Source: Amblyornis subalaris (Eukaryota > Chordata > Aves > Passeriformes > Ptilonorhynchidae). Taken from it: 64,000 nt of DNA. The notes under the pieces are model-generated. The model had not been told where the DNA came from. It made no database searches and was given only the letters and a program-made list of their open reading frames with translations. The translations under genes were made by a program, and so were the position numbers. Location of the stretch: contig JACAXG010000007.1 in the NCBI GenBank assembly GCA_018881555.1, positions 3,176,643 to 3,240,642 of the forward strand, in the 5' to 3' direction. Positions 24,870 through 38,700 of the stretch are shown piece by piece (within the stretch, counting starts at the first letter, position 1; every line of letters starts with the position of its first letter).

Positions 24870-27800
24870 TTCGTTCTTACTCTAAAAGCTGTTACGTTTT
24901 TGCTATTTGCTTCAAAAGAGCCACTTGAACTTGAAAAGAGATTGATATCCCTAATAACGAAAGAGCAAATGCTACAGTTGATTAGCCTNTCTGGGAATAT
25001 TTTCAAATCTTGTTCATACCTTATATTTTTATTCTTTTTTAAATAGGTTTTCATGTGATGTGGAACATTTGTGCTTGTGCTTCTGTGGGTATTTTGTGTG
25101 CAATGGTTTTTTTTTTTTCCTTCCCGTTGTTACTTTAGTTGAAGGAACCAATTTTGGTTTTAGGCCTTCAGTTTGCAATTGGATCTTGGACTGTTTGAGA
25201 GTTGGAGTTGTTTAAGTCTATTCTAAGCTGTAATTAATCTACTGTTCCTGTTAAGCTTGGCCTTAGAAACATTAGCTTTCTTTCACAATTTGTGTGGAAA
25301 TGTGAATAAGGAATGAATTTGAAAGCAAATATGGTTTTCAGCTGTCTTATATACCATAACATTAATCAGTATGAGAAATTAGAGATAATCATGTCCGTTC
25401 CAGGTTATTTCTTCTGGGAGGAGAATTTGCTGACTAAGTCTGGTGCTTTTGACACTCTTGATCAAAGTGGAACTCTGCTTTTTGTTTGCACTGCGTTTTA
25501 TTTGGTGCTTCCAATTNGTTTTTGCACTGTGTTGTGAAAGGTACTTCGGAGGTCCCTCAGTGTTTGGTGAGCCTCTGCCTGCATGTAAATCGTGAGCCTG
25601 ATTTCTGGGAGCCACTACTCATCAGCAGCCTATTGCACCCCACTTGAGTCTATTGAATCAAAATGAAATAGGAACACAGCAATATGCAATTTCCCCTACA
25701 CCTTAAACACAAACAGAACCATCTGCCTGGCAGAGTAATGCTGCAGAAGTTCAGCGTACAAGGACAAAAAAAGAGAATACTGTAGTAGATCAAAATATAT
25801 TCTCTGACTCAGCATAGAATTTGAAGACTGTAATTCGTCATTCTGAGGACAAAACCAGCTGATGCAGGCACACAGTTGTGGGTTGTTTTGGTTTGGTTTT
25901 TTTTTAAGATGATGTAATACATATACTGATTGATAACTCAGAAAATCTGCATGTTTTAAGTTGCACATATTCCTTACATAGAATTAGGTACCAAAGGAAA
26001 TACAAAGATNTTTTGGGGGTTGGCAACATTATAGAACTGGTTTAATTTCAGAGCACTAGGTACTGAAGGGCAGTTGTAACAGAACTTTTTTAATACACAT
26101 TAATGTTACATTAATAAATACATTAATATTAACTACTATATATAATTTCAAACTCATGTTTAAAATTTCATCCATATATAGGTATGTATGCTGTATAAAT
26201 AAATAAAANTTAAGAGTTTTTTATGTAGAGAGAAGGAGCATACTGAGGAAGGAAACAAGAGATGGTTTATCTGTACTATATTGAAATTATTGATTTTTTT
26301 TTATATGTATGGAAGACAAAAAGAACAGAAGTGACACAGGAAAAAAGAGCCTAGAGAGTTTGGTAAATCACTATTTGTTTTGATGTTTGATGCGAACAAA
26401 AACTGTTGGAACTGCTCTACTCCTTTAAGGATAGAAAGTAAGAGGATACAAGTTATTGATTCCTAGTGAACATAAATTACAGGTCACTTATGAACCNTGC
26501 AGATCAATATTAATTAATTATTTATTATTTTTGTGCCTAAATGACTTAGTGACGAATTTCAGACGTGTTTAATTGTCCAGTAGGACTGAACATGATGTCT
26601 CTCTAATTTCCACATTTCAATGTTTAGTTTAGTTTAAATGTTTTCTAGAGATCTGAATTTGAGGAACTCTTCGGAAGCTGAGGACATTAAAGGGACCACA
26701 GGGATTTCCAGCAGCATTCAGCTGAGGAAAGATCCTACTTTAGCTTGAGGCATTATAGCAAGTGCAGTCTGCAGGAGTGCAAAATATCCGTGAAAGCTGT
26801 ACCTCTGTCAGAGTCTTTCCAGATTGCTCCTGAAGCTGGTCTGTGCTGGGGACCCTGATCCTTACAATCCTGAGTGAAGGAAAAGCATTACTATGCATGA
26901 TGTGACTGGCTTTATTGATTAGGTAGAAAAATCTGGTCTGGCAACCTGGGCACTGGAGTAGGTGTGGAGAGATCTGGTGAAGTTATCTGGCTCAGATAGC
27001 CATTATATTAATCATAACATTTCAGTCTCTAACAAATGGTTAATAGAAAACTTTCAGAACTTTTCAATGCAAGTATGAAGTTATAACCTGGGAAGAAATG
27101 AGTTCAGAACACTGAAAGCAAATATTATGGTCAATATTAGCTTTGATTTTGCAGAATGAAACCTTTGTGGTCTGGATGAGTTTAGAGGAACAAAAAATAA
27201 AATTGAGAGTAAAGGTTGATCTCATTTCAGTTAAAACCAGCATTAAAATAGAAAATGAATGCTTTTACTAAGGTAATAGTAGCTGAATGGCAGTGAAAAA
27301 CAATTTGAAAGGGGAGGGAATCCAGAAGTGGCTTAATAACAGTAGCACTGAAGTGCTGGTCCTTGACCTGACTGGTGAGTTGTGCTCCTCTTGGCTGTTG
27401 CTTCTGCTCCTTCAGCTATGACTGGCAAGAGAAATGCCCCAGCCAAAACCTGTATTTGAGCTGGCAGGCCAAGATGCATGTACCTGCTGATTGCTTGGGT
27501 CTATGCATGTGTCTCATCTAATTAAAAGTATTGTGTGCTGAAACTAAAATTTGTTTTGCTGGGTGATTGGGCAATGATGTGGATGTGGAAGAGTGTGCTG
27601 CTTCGTAGCCTGACATCTTACAAAGATGCTGAAATACAACTGTTCNGAGGCAAGGATGGTGTTAAGCACTTGCTTATGTGATTACCTGAACTGAGATGCA
27701 GAGGCAACTCTTAAGATCTAGCTGGTATTAAAATTTTCCTGGCTGGTTAAAAATTTGGATGTAGGTCGATTAGAGATTTTCTTTGTGTATGGCAGTTTTT

Positions 27801-28528
27801 GTTCTCTGNGTTCTCTTGGGCAGTCAGGAGACAAAGATGTATGTGCATTTTTCCCAAAACTTAGATAAAGGTAAGCAAGAAAATGAAAGGAACTGAAAAG
27901 TGACCCTCCAAGTGGAAATGCCAGATGTGAAAACAAGGTTATGATGTTTACTCAAAGGATTTTCTCCTTGCCAAAAGATACTCACACTTACAAGATCAGA
28001 TGTCCCAGCAGCATATGATTAGAACTTGTGATGGCATTTGGATGTCCCTTCTAGACCTAAAAATTTTAATGTTGCTTCTGGCTTCTGTGTCATAAAATTT
28101 AAATTAGAATCTCTAATTCCTTCAGAGTGCCAAAACTATTTTGTAAACAGTATTTTGCAGTGAAAAGTCTGGGCTTCCCGGATTTTCAGAAGAGTTATTT
28201 TTAGACAATAGTCTGTGTCTAAGTTGATCTTTAAGAAGGATATAGAAAAAATGTAGGAAATGTGAATGGCCTCCTAAATGAGTGAGCTCTGTTGTATGAA
28301 ATAGAAAGTAGTGAAAGTGAGTAAGATCCAATGCAGTGAAAGAGAGATCTCAAGCCGCAAAGAGTAGAATTGTCTATACCAGGCAAATAGGAAACTGTAT
28401 GTTCAAATACATNCTAGCCTTCAGTTTCAGGTTCATCAATTTGATGCATTTGACAGTAAAATTAATTTTTTAATTTTGAAAAATTCTGAAAGTTTTTTAC
28501 TACCTTGCTCTTTTCTCACAAAACAACT
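24870..28528. other. AT-rich unique DNA, no gene seen
   Basis: Contains a T run near 25107-25119, a GT/T-rich patch at about 25876-25907 and a very AT-rich stretch at about 26085-26215 with TTAATATTAA-like words. No frame longer than about 110 codons and no recognisable gene, RNA or transposable element is present. Confidence 0.55.
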
Positions 28529-28577
28529 TCATAGATCTATAGAGTGGCCTGGTTTGGAAGAGACCTTAATGATTGTG
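28529..28577 (-). mobile_element. CR1 LINE 3'-end fragment
   Basis: The plus strand reads as the reverse complement of the CR1 3' terminus: an imperfect TCATAGA(T)CTATAGA lead-in, then GGCCTGGTTTGGAAGAGACCTTAATGAT. This corresponds to the common avian CR1 tail ending in ACCTTAAAGATCAT. Only about 50 bp is recognisable. CR1 copies are usually 5'-truncated, so such short tails are normal. Confidence 0.7.
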
Positions 28578-31500
28578 TATTATTTTAGATTACTGTTCTG
28601 ATGAGCTCAGTTAGGAATCTGTCAAAATTAAACTAGACCAAAATCATGGTTTATGGCTGTGGCTAGTTTAAAAACTGATAGGATAATGCCTGAGTATTTA
28701 TTTATTTATTAAACCTTTTTTCTGTTTCCTGCTTAAGAATGGAGTACTATTGTTTGTTAACACTAACTTTAAAAGCAATTAGAATACTTTTTCCCAGGTT
28801 TTTAAGAAAATTTCAACAAAAATTTAAATTCCGTTTGGCTTAATCTGTTTCCTCTCACAGTTCTTANTAATTAAAATACCTTTGATGCTTTTGACCTCAG
28901 GTAACGTCTATAGGTATATTTCTGTTTTGAAACATGATGCTCCATATTGTATGGCTTTATTTTTTGTGGTTCATATAAAGTTCGTTATAGGCTGGGCACT
29001 CTGTCTTCTCTGGAAAGTAGCGATGATTCCCAGTTGAAAAGGAAGACTAATTTCATATGCCAGCTAGGGGAAAAATGAGTCTTCCAGGAAAAGAAAAATA
29101 GGCAAACTGAAGGGAAAGGTAGATAATCACTTTCAACTGAAAACCTGTTGAACTGAAAAAAAAAAATTTGGATAATTTGGCAAGACATTGTAANGAGATG
29201 AGTGAAGCATGCTCCTCTGAAGAGGGAAGATGTGCTCGAGNCTAAACATCTGAATAGGTGTAAATGAAGACTTTTCTTTAGTAGGAGTGCAATCTAGTCT
29301 CGTTTTAAAAATTCAGCTTTATTGCTGTGTTTTCTGGATTCCATTTTGTAACAGAATGGCTTCTATCCAGGGATTGAAATTTGCTTTAGAGAACCTTAAA
29401 GNCAGTATCCCTGGGGGAGAAGAAATATGTGCAGTAAAGAGTGTGTTTCTGGTACAAATGCTGTATAAAATCATCTCCTTTTCCTGCAGAGCCCNCTGTA
29501 AAATTATAATTGTGTGGTAAACAAAATGCTCTCTTGAAAGAAGTCATCTTGCTTCCACCCCTGTAAATTTAATACTGATGATAAGTCTGTAATCAGTAAA
29601 TCCANTGTCTGTATATATGTACATATGTTAAAAAAATGTTTGGGACCACGGTAAACCTAAAAACCCCCTTTGTCATGTTTGGCCTTCTTAACTGAAACTT
29701 GAGTATTAAAATTTGTTCTCTCCACATATGGCTTGAAAAGGGGCTGAGAGAGAAAAGCTAAAATGAAACAGGAAGGGAGGGTTTCAAAAATGTTCTTCCA
29801 AAAGACAGAAAGAAGCAGCTTTCTTCTCTAAACTCACGAGCTGACAAGGCTGACCTCACCAGCTACTGGTTGGTTCCTGCTTGTCATTACTGCTGACTGA
29901 TTACAAAAATTAACTTTAGCATTTATGTATTCTGCAGTTGCTATTTAGGTCATAACCTTGTAGCAATGACTTTCACAGACTAATTGCTGTATATAAGGGA
30001 GGAAGGGAGGATAAAGAGGAGTTTTGAATTTTCTTTTTTGTTAATTTGTCTGACTGGGCCTCTTTTTCAAGAAAAGATGTGTAGGAATTAATAAATTGTA
30101 TTTTAAGTCACTATTATATTTCTTTAAGGAGCTATTCCGTGCCCTAGCACCTCATATATAGAGACTAAGCACATCTAATCACATCTATTGCTTGTCTCTG
30201 AATTAATCAGCTATCATCTGTTCCTTTTGAAATGAAGACCCTTGAAGTGAACACAATATACCACTTGAATATAAATTTGATTTCTATGATGACTTCATGC
30301 AATCTTTCACCTTATTTTACTCCCTTTCTTATGTAAATTAGCAATGTATTGCTTTTTAAACTGTTACAGTATGCATTGAACAGTATTACCGTTCTTTCAG
30401 AAGTGTTTCATTTGGGATTCAGACATTTCCAGAGCTCAGTGTGTCTTTAACGTGTTAATGATACATGCTCCTTCACTGCAATTGGTTTTCTTTTATTTCT
30501 TCCTCAAAGTTGTTTTCAATAGCCATTTCAGTATCTGGAGAAGGCATGAGGTATCTCAGACTCGCTTCACTTCGTGCGGTAAACATAATTTTACGGATAG
30601 GATTTTCTCCTAGTCTAGTCAAAGCCNGCTGAGAAATCCAGGGCAAAATTTTTGGACTCGTGCTGTTCTATATGTGTNTTACTTTAAAGTTGCCATTGTG
30701 CAGAAGTATAACTCCAAGTAGTTATTTGGGGTGGTGACCTTTTTCCATCTGAGCTGACACCGGGGAAGCAATTTCTGGCTTGATTAGGTGCTTACCATGA
30801 CTTTCAAGNTGGTTGCTTGAGGATGACCTGTACTTATATTGTGAGGAAACAGGGCTGATCTTCAGCTGGCTCCCTCTGCCTTCTGAATAATGCTCTGGGC
30901 TCTGTGCTGCTCATGGATGGCATCCTGAAGCAGCCCACTATCATGGTGCGAGACCTTTTAGTTCTTTGAGGTTCTGAAATCCCTTTATCTTCCCATTTTG
31001 GACAGATGAACCTTAGCCTGTTATTTGTAGATCTCTAATGGGATCGATGGGAGGGGTGAGCTTGGTCAGCCATGCCTTGATAAGTCTGCGAGTGATGTGA
31101 CACAAGGAGGAAAGAATTTTGCAAAGGGGAAAGTAAAATCCATCTGGGAGCTGATTTGTACCTCCTGCTGATGGAAACATTCTCTAGATCAGCTACNGCC
31201 CTCCTGGAGCCAAGCACTGCTAGTCAGGCAGCACGTGAAGCCTTTTTCCTTTGAGGTTTTTCCAAAGAAAGGGGATTCACTCATGACCTGATGCTTGATT
31301 TCCTATGCCCTGTGGATAGTTCTGACTGGGTGGGCTTGCTCGGGTTCAGTAGGAGGGCGAGACTGATAAACGAATGAGTACGACTGGATAGCTGAAGGTT
31401 GCACACCAGAATTCCCATTAATGCTACTCCACATTAAGCATGTACTTGAAGCCTGGGAAGAAAAGCCCTTTAGTAAATCCACAAAGAATATGGGAAGCNG

Positions 31501-33222
31501 TGATAGATTTTACGCTTTTATCTTGTTCAAAATTATATTTTAGGAATCTGATGAAAAATCAGCTATCCACCTCTATAGTTCAAGTACCAAACATTTTTTT
31601 CCCTGATATTGGAATTTTTAACTTTTATATTGTGCTCATGGGTATTTAGGGATTTTTTTTTTTAGGGGTATTAAATGATTGCTACCATAATGTTACATAA
31701 ACAGGTGACACAAGATACAGCATAATTTCTTCTGAGGCATATACAATGTTTATAAAGCCTTTTAAGGGAAGAAGTCTACTGATTGCATTCTATAACTATG
31801 AAATGTCTTGCATAAAATATCATAAACATGAAAACTTCTTGAATTAAAAGATGGTAATATATGCAGTTGCCTCTAGTGAGGGACACAGCTATGCCAGTGG
31901 CACAAATAATACTTTAATAAGTGTTAGAAGCATACTTTGAAAAATGTAGTAGCTGACTAGCATTATATTATTTTAGTAGTTGTTTGATGTTGGAAAATCT
32001 TTATAGCAAGTAAGAGTGAAACTTGAGGAGGGAGGATGAAATTTCACTGTCTATTGAGGTCTTGACAGNCAATAAAAGAAAATAAAATTCTTGCTGCTTT
32101 AAATCAAAATGGGAATTTGGTTGGCATGATTGTGTTAGGGGAACCTGCCTTCGCCCTTCCTCTCTGTTCCTGGCCGACAGAGAACTATCTAAAGCACAGG
32201 CGATTCCTGTATATTTACTATTTTGGTAACTTAGGTTATTTTTAAAGACTAAAACTTGTAATAGCAATTCCCGGGCTTTGTTGTANACCCTGCCTTTTAA
32301 GGAAACAATATTTTTGTAACCCTTTATCAATATAAGGTGATTAGGCCAAGAAGGGGGCTGTTGTTGTGGCTTTTGGCTTGGAGGCACAGAGTGCCAGCAA
32401 ATCAGGCTGCTGGCTATGGAAACACTGTTGGTTATTTTCTCATTTAAATACAAGTGAAACTAAATGACCACAACAGGAGAATTTATTTTTGTTTTCTGGA
32501 ATTTTTTCTGCCATAGGGACAATCATTATTTTGAAACATTGCCTGAAGTTGTCTCAGATGCTTCTTGTAGCAAAATACAAGTGCATTAAAAAAAGGCAAA
32601 ATCGATGGAAAAACACACACGCTCTTTAGATTTCTGGANAAGTTGAACGTGGGGAAGGCAAAAAAAAAATTCTTCACTCCATATGGGAAGAATATATATA
32701 AAAAAACCTGTTTGACAAAAGCAGTGAAATGATCTGTTAAACATGATGGACTGAAATTATCATCATANTGATTAAAATGGGAAAAGAAGCACTGATCTCT
32801 CGAGACTTCCATCAGCTTGGGCTAACTTTGAAGTACATCTAGAAAATAGCTCTTATCCTTCTTTGACTTTGAACTGCACCAAAANTGTTACAGGAATAGC
32901 TTTGGATCANATANTTGAGGAGCAGACTTTAAATTTTAAGAGATTTATGGCTGTGTGTAAGATTCTGACTGTGTTCCATTTCTGGTAGTGATCAGTATCT
33001 TGATTATTTCTTTGCTTANGATATGATAGCATAGCTTCACTGATGTGAGTGCTGTCGTGTTAAAAAAACTGATGCCAAAAGAGTTGAGTGGGAAATTTTT
33101 CTCCTCTGATCCTTTTTTGTGTGGAACAGATCAGTTCATAGAAACTTGGTGGTGGTATAGTAGANATTCAAAATATTGATAGCTGCACAAATAAATACTT
33201 TATTTTCAGTTTGCCTGTTTTA
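28578..33222. other. AT-rich unique DNA, no gene seen
   Basis: There are two short CpG-retaining patches: four CpGs in 34 bp at 30562-30595 and four in 42 bp at 31341-31382. The longest frame in the window (150 codons, minus strand, 32001-32453) lies here but has no recognisable domain and contains unresolved bases. An N-dense block begins at 32885. No gene, RNA or other repeat family is recognised. Confidence 0.5.
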
Positions 33223-33283
33223 CACAGAACCACAGAATATTCTGAGTTGGAAGGCACCCACNANGATCATCGAGTCAAACTCT
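33223..33283 (-). mobile_element. CR1 LINE 3'-end fragment
   Basis: The plus strand reads CACAGAACCACAGAATATTC, TGAGTTGGAAGGCACCCAC, then GATCATCGAGTCAAACTC with two Ns. This is the reverse complement of a CR1 3' end of the type I associate with passerine birds (GAGTTGGAAGGGACCCAC... core). About 60 bp is recognisable; the rest is truncated. It lies within the N-dense block at 32885-33826. Confidence 0.85.
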
Positions 33284-35150
33284 TAAATGAATGGCCCATT
33301 TTGTACAGTTTCTGCATTTTGCATTCAGTTAACCATTTGATAATTTAATGTTGTAATTATGTTAATNTGTGTTATTTGGCTTTTCCTCTTTTAGTAGACA
33401 TCTCTGTGTCTACCCATTGTTCTGATCTCTGTTTTAAATTAAAGTTTCTATCAGATTGGAAAACCTTTCCACTGGAGTTCATCAGTGTACATCATTTGAG
33501 CACTTCACTTCTTAGTTTATGCTGGAATGTATTCTTTNGATGGGAGTATCAAGAGCTGTGTAGTTAAGGAAGAGCATGCAGGTGAATGACCTAGAGGTTT
33601 CACACTGTGCAGCTNGGAATAAANAAANAGTTTTCATGNTTTTGTGCATTAGGAAACAGAGGAAATAAACTTCTGTGAGAATCTTTCATCTAAATCTAAA
33701 ATGTGTACATATCAATGTTTATTGCAGTTGGACCTAGTGGTTTACACCAGGCATAGTACCATAACAATATTTAGTTTNGAAAATGTCTGTCTTTGCAATG
33801 TCNGGATATTTTGTTTTCCTGCTCTNTGTGTCATCTTCTGAGATCACATCAGGAACTGGTGGCCTGGTAATGCTAAAAGCAGATAGTAACACATGACATG
33901 TACTTGGGAATACAATAGTCTAATAAGAGCATCAATAAAGTAGATTATAAAGTTTTCCTCAGAAGTGAAAAGCTAAAATGAAAAAATGAAGCTAAAAGAT
34001 AAATCAAACCTTCTAACAGATGTAGATATGTCTGATGGCACAAGCTTTATGTGAATAAACAAATAGGATAAAAAATTCACATTTTGATTTCCTGCTCCCC
34101 CTCCCCTGAGATTTCCATGAAGACATGCAGTATATTTCAAGTCGTGTTTTCCAGTGCAAGGGGTGGCTGTGATTTGTGCTAAGGAAGGTTTTTCCCTTTT
34201 TCACAAGAAGGAATGGTGAAACTTCAGTGGAAAGCCGTCTAGCCCCAGGCTAACTTAGCTTTAAGAATGACTTTGTAACTGATGAACTTTATCAGTTGTG
34301 CATGTTTAGAATGTGTGTAGTGNGTGTGCTAAGAAAATCTTATTTGCACGAAGATGAGAAAATTAGTGGAATGTAATTTAGCTGGACAGACTGCTTGCAA
34401 GTGAATGAGGGGTAGGATGGTGGACACATAAGGGTGTATTGGTGCATTATGTCCTTGTGGGACTCTCTCTTGACTATAAAGGGGGATTAACTTCCTAAGT
34501 TAGTCACAGGATACATTTAATATTGAAAACGGTGCCAGGTTAATTTTAAAGCGGTTACTTCCCTTTCTGTGTTGTGGATTTTTGTTTGTTCGTTTGTTTT
34601 GTGTTGAGTTTTAGGTTTTCTGGGGTGTTTTTGGTGATTTTGTATTGTTATTTTTGTTTCTTTGTTTCTTCACGTCAGTGGAAATTTTGCTGTGTAAAGC
34701 CTGTATCTGGCTTGTGTCTAACAGGAAAGAAAGAAATTTGATCTGTTTGAGTTTTGGGTTATTGGTGATGTTTGCCATCAGTCTTAATAATATCATGACT
34801 CCAATTTTTGCACAATNTTAATAATAGGAATATTTTCAGTCTCTTGGAAGGGTTGTAAAACCAATTATAGAAATGTCATTATTTCCATAGGAAGGTAACC
34901 TTCCTCTTAGCAGTACCAGGTGAACAAAACAAACTGATAGTGATTAAAGTGTCAGATATAATTGCATTGTCTTCAAATAAACCATCAGCTCCCAATAAAT
35001 AATTAAAACAAGTCATGTTCCTCAAGATGCTGCAGTTGAGTATCTTTTATTAAAAAGTGCTAAGAGCCATTATTAGATTTTTTTTATGATAAATTTTCTC
35101 TTAGTGTCAGGTTTTATTACTTTGCTGTTCTTTGGGGTATATTTTCTTTT
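33284..35150. other. AT-rich DNA, no gene seen
   Basis: The first part continues the N-dense block (Ns at 33367, 33538, 33615, 33624, 33628, 33639, 33778, 33803 and 33826). A G/T-rich low-complexity patch with TTTG repeats lies at 34567-34673, the strand-opposite of the A/C-rich tracts elsewhere. No gene is seen. Confidence 0.55.
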
Positions 35151-35719
35151 CCCAAGGTTTACTGGAAGGGAATAACTTGTGTCACAGGCTGCAATGACAT
35201 ATATGCTCCATGATGATTTTATAAGGAATATGTGAACCCAGACTTAGAAATGGTAAGTAAATTTTAAAACCATTGTCCCAAGAGACTTAACATGCTTATA
35301 TAAAGCTTTGACATGTATATTAAAGAGTGTCTTTCTCTTTTTTTCAATATTTTCTCTAGCTAATTGCTTACTCTTTGCTGTCTTAATAAGGCATTCAGTT
35401 CTAATAAACAACATAAAACCCAGAAGGACAAGAGAGCCATGAGAATGGACTGTGTCCTGCTCATTGGTGATGATCGAATATGAACTACATCAAAGATTTT
35501 TTGACTTGGAGAATCCAGGGCTAGTTTGTGGGACTGTCAGGTTGTGATGTTCTTAAACTTCAGGCTGCTTTATTAAACATAATAAATTACGTATCAGTGT
35601 TGTTTTTATTATTTTTCAGGAGAGAAGCAGAGATTTTAAAATGTGATATTAATATTTTTTCACTTAACCCTCCTGTTTTTTTCTGGGGCAATGTTTTGCT
35701 TTATTTTTGTCTGAGGTAA
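35151..35719 (+). other. Splice-site-bounded intervals, possible noncoding exons
   Basis: Two intervals have good splice consensus at both ends. The first starts after a pyrimidine-rich acceptor TTTCTTTTCCCAAG near 35156 and ends at ATG|GTAAGT near 35252, but all three frames have stops. The second starts after TTATTATTTTTCAG at 35619 and ends at GAG|GTAAGC (35715/35716), 96 bp, with one open frame rich in Phe and Leu. Neither resembles a known protein. They could be noncoding-RNA exons or chance, since such pairs of sites are common in AT-rich introns. Confidence 0.15.
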
Positions 35720-38700
35720 GCTGGTTGCACAATCTTCTCTCTAAATGACAGAAACTGTTGAAAAGATACTTTCTTTCCCTCTAGAAACTGAAATTTAAAC
35801 AGGAATCTTTATTTTTCATTTTGCCTAATTAAAACTCTTCGTCTGATCAAATNTCCTAAACAAGTATAAATTAAATGAAAACGGAGTAAAATATACTGTA
35901 AGACAAGTAATTAGCAAGCAGTTGTCAAATCTTGTTGCTGTTATGAATAAGCACATTTGTTTCTTTGAGAAAGGTTTTGGTTAGTTTGCTAGACATAGTT
36001 CTCTATGTAATACAAATGTTAAATGGGAGTTGATCTAATAATTGCATTTATAAACGTGTGTAAGGAAGAAAGAATTAAAACATTTTCCAGCTTTTGCTGT
36101 TTTTGTATAGGTGTACATATGGAATTTATGGATGCTTACATAAGCCTGAGCTGCAGTGGGCTTGTATAAATGAAGCAAAGATTTTTATAAATAACGAATG
36201 GGACCCATGTGTTCAAAAAGCTCTCTGTAGATGAAGGCTGTTGCCTTACTTTTCCAAGCCAGAACCAAAGTGTGCCTTTGGTGTGTTGAATGCTTGTCTC
36301 TCTGTATGCTGGTGGGATAAATTGGGATGTTCTCCTTGGAAACTCTTCCACTTTCATTAAGTTTTAGGAAAGTGTAGTGGATGCCAGTGATCAATGCACA
36401 GCGTGTGATGCCAATGACTCTTCTAATTTTAAATCCCTTTTTTAATGGAGTAGCCTAGTAATATCTGCTGTTCTGAGCACCACAGANTTGTTCCTTTGGA
36501 GTGTAAAGCTTTGCTGAATGTTGATGGTTTACTAAAACTAGCAAAGTTTTCAGGCTAATAGCTAACATTATCCCCATAAGTCACACTAAAGACTTGACTT
36601 GATCTCTTAAGCCGATTTCATTGGTAAAAAAATAAAACAATTTGATGATTTGATGGACTCTACATCTTTATGTTTGAGCCTGCCTGTGGTTCTGTACTTT
36701 CACATAAAGCCTCATCAATGGCTTGTACCTTGCAGCAATGAAGTCTGAAGCTGAAAGAAAATACCCTGAGCAGGTCTACAGAGATGTTTCAGCAGGATGA
36801 TTAACTTGCACAAAAGTGTTTTCCAACTCTTCATTACTGCTGAAACAAATTACAGGAACAGACAGAACTCAACCATTCAGCAACATTAAGCTGTTTTCCC
36901 GTGTACTGATCTCACCTTGATCAAATCCCAAATCTGTATATAGCAGACTGTGTAACTGGAAGTGCCTTGCAGCATGCCCTCCAGGTCTGGTAATGAAGTC
37001 CAGTTCCCACCTGGGNAACAGATGACAGAATGCTTCAGAGCAGAAATATTCTTCAGAAGATTTCATTTATCNCATATTGGGGCTTTTGGGAACTAGGCAA
37101 AAAGGAGCTGAAAGAAGCTCCTAAATAATACAAGCATGTTCCTGATGGTTTTAATTCACTTTTGCTAAACCCAAGTAATCTTGAATATCGCTAACCTGGG
37201 ATGCTGTTGCAGTTGGTCCATAACAGCATATGCATTGCCATATGTGTATTCTTTGCATCTTTCCTCCTCTAGTAAGGCTTCCTGCTGGCAGCTTTTCTTT
37301 TTTTACCCTTTCCTCTTTTTTTTTTTTTGTGCTCATGCAACTGGATTTCACTTTTGTCTGCCTGTTCCCTCTCACCCCCATGTTCCACAGCCTCTTGCTT
37401 TTGTTTCTTGTGATCAAGAACTTTTGTTGCACCTTTAACAACCGTAATTCTCTATCAATGATTTGGAAATTTATCAGCATTATTATGAACCCTTTTTTTT
37501 CTTTCTTTCTTTTATAAGAAAGCAGCCTCCTTTCTGGATTTTTAGAATATGTCTGCACATTAATATATTTGTCTTTAAACTAAATAAAGTGTCTTTAGGC
37601 AGAAATGGGCTATTTAATTTAAATAAATGGTGTGAAGAACTGAGTATCTGCATAGTGACATTGGGTAAAATATATCATTATAACTGCTTCAATTTTTTTC
37701 CTAGACGGTTTGGGGTTTGTAGGTGTTTTTATAGGGGACCATTTGGTTGATCATGGCATATAAGAGCAGCTGTGGATACATCAAAGAGTGATTTATATTT
37801 TGTGCAGNTATGGCTGGAAGTATGAAATGTAAAAAAAAATAATAGAAGTTTAAAATATTGGAGTTTTCAGAATTTTTCTGTTGATCAAACAAGTCCTCTT
37901 GATGACATGTCTGATACCAACTTGTGATTAAAGTGGAAGAGAGATTTGAGCTCCTCTGGCTCTTGTCTGTAAGGAGGTGACATGGTTGAAATCTTTGTGT
38001 TTCAGCTGGGAATAAGAGCTGGAGTTATTTTGGGGAACTTGTTTGCCCTTGTAGCAGGAGTGCACAGAGCCTGATCAACTNGGAGCATAGCAAGACATCC
38101 ACTAGGACAACTGTAGTTCCATTTCCTTGGATGTGGACTGTCTGCAACCACCTGCCAGGGCAGAAATTTGAACAAGGGGNTCAAGCATAAACTGAAAAAA
38201 TATTTTTCAACTTCTATCATCTCAACAAGCAAAAAAGATTAGGCAACAGACCTGTGAAGTGAAAGATTGATGTTATCTCTTTTTTTACTGTGGTATACTA
38301 GCTCTTACCTGTTGTAGAAATCTTTGGAGTTTGTCGTTTTTCCTGACATAATGTGCCAATTCTTACTTGACTAGGCTGTATTTCTGAAGTGTTTTGGTTT
38401 TGGTGGTGTTTCCAGGAGTGGAACATGAACGGTTCTTTGGGTGCAAGTTTGTGGTAATCCAGAAGCTCTGTACAGAATTATAACCTGCCTAAATGTGAAA
38501 TGTAAGAGTGAGATTTTAAACTCTTTGTTCTCTGATAGCTTGGGTATTGAAATTATGTTGTTCATGAGTAGGCTTTGAGCCTATTAGCTTTTCTTTTTTT
38601 TTTTAAGAATATAACACTACTTGTTGCTCTAGTATCCTTTCATAAAGAAGCCAGCAGTGGAACTGCTTGGAAAGTTCACGCTTTTGATCATGATGTTTAA

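Noticed and set aside
32001..32453. Longest open frame in the window, 150 codons on the minus strand
   Set aside because: It contains two unresolved bases, has no recognisable domain and no splice or promoter context. A frame of this length can arise by chance in 64 kb.
37151..37558. 135-codon minus-strand frame, Lys-rich
   Set aside because: The Lys-rich middle comes from a T-rich low-complexity patch read in reverse; plus-strand frames overlap it and no domain is visible.
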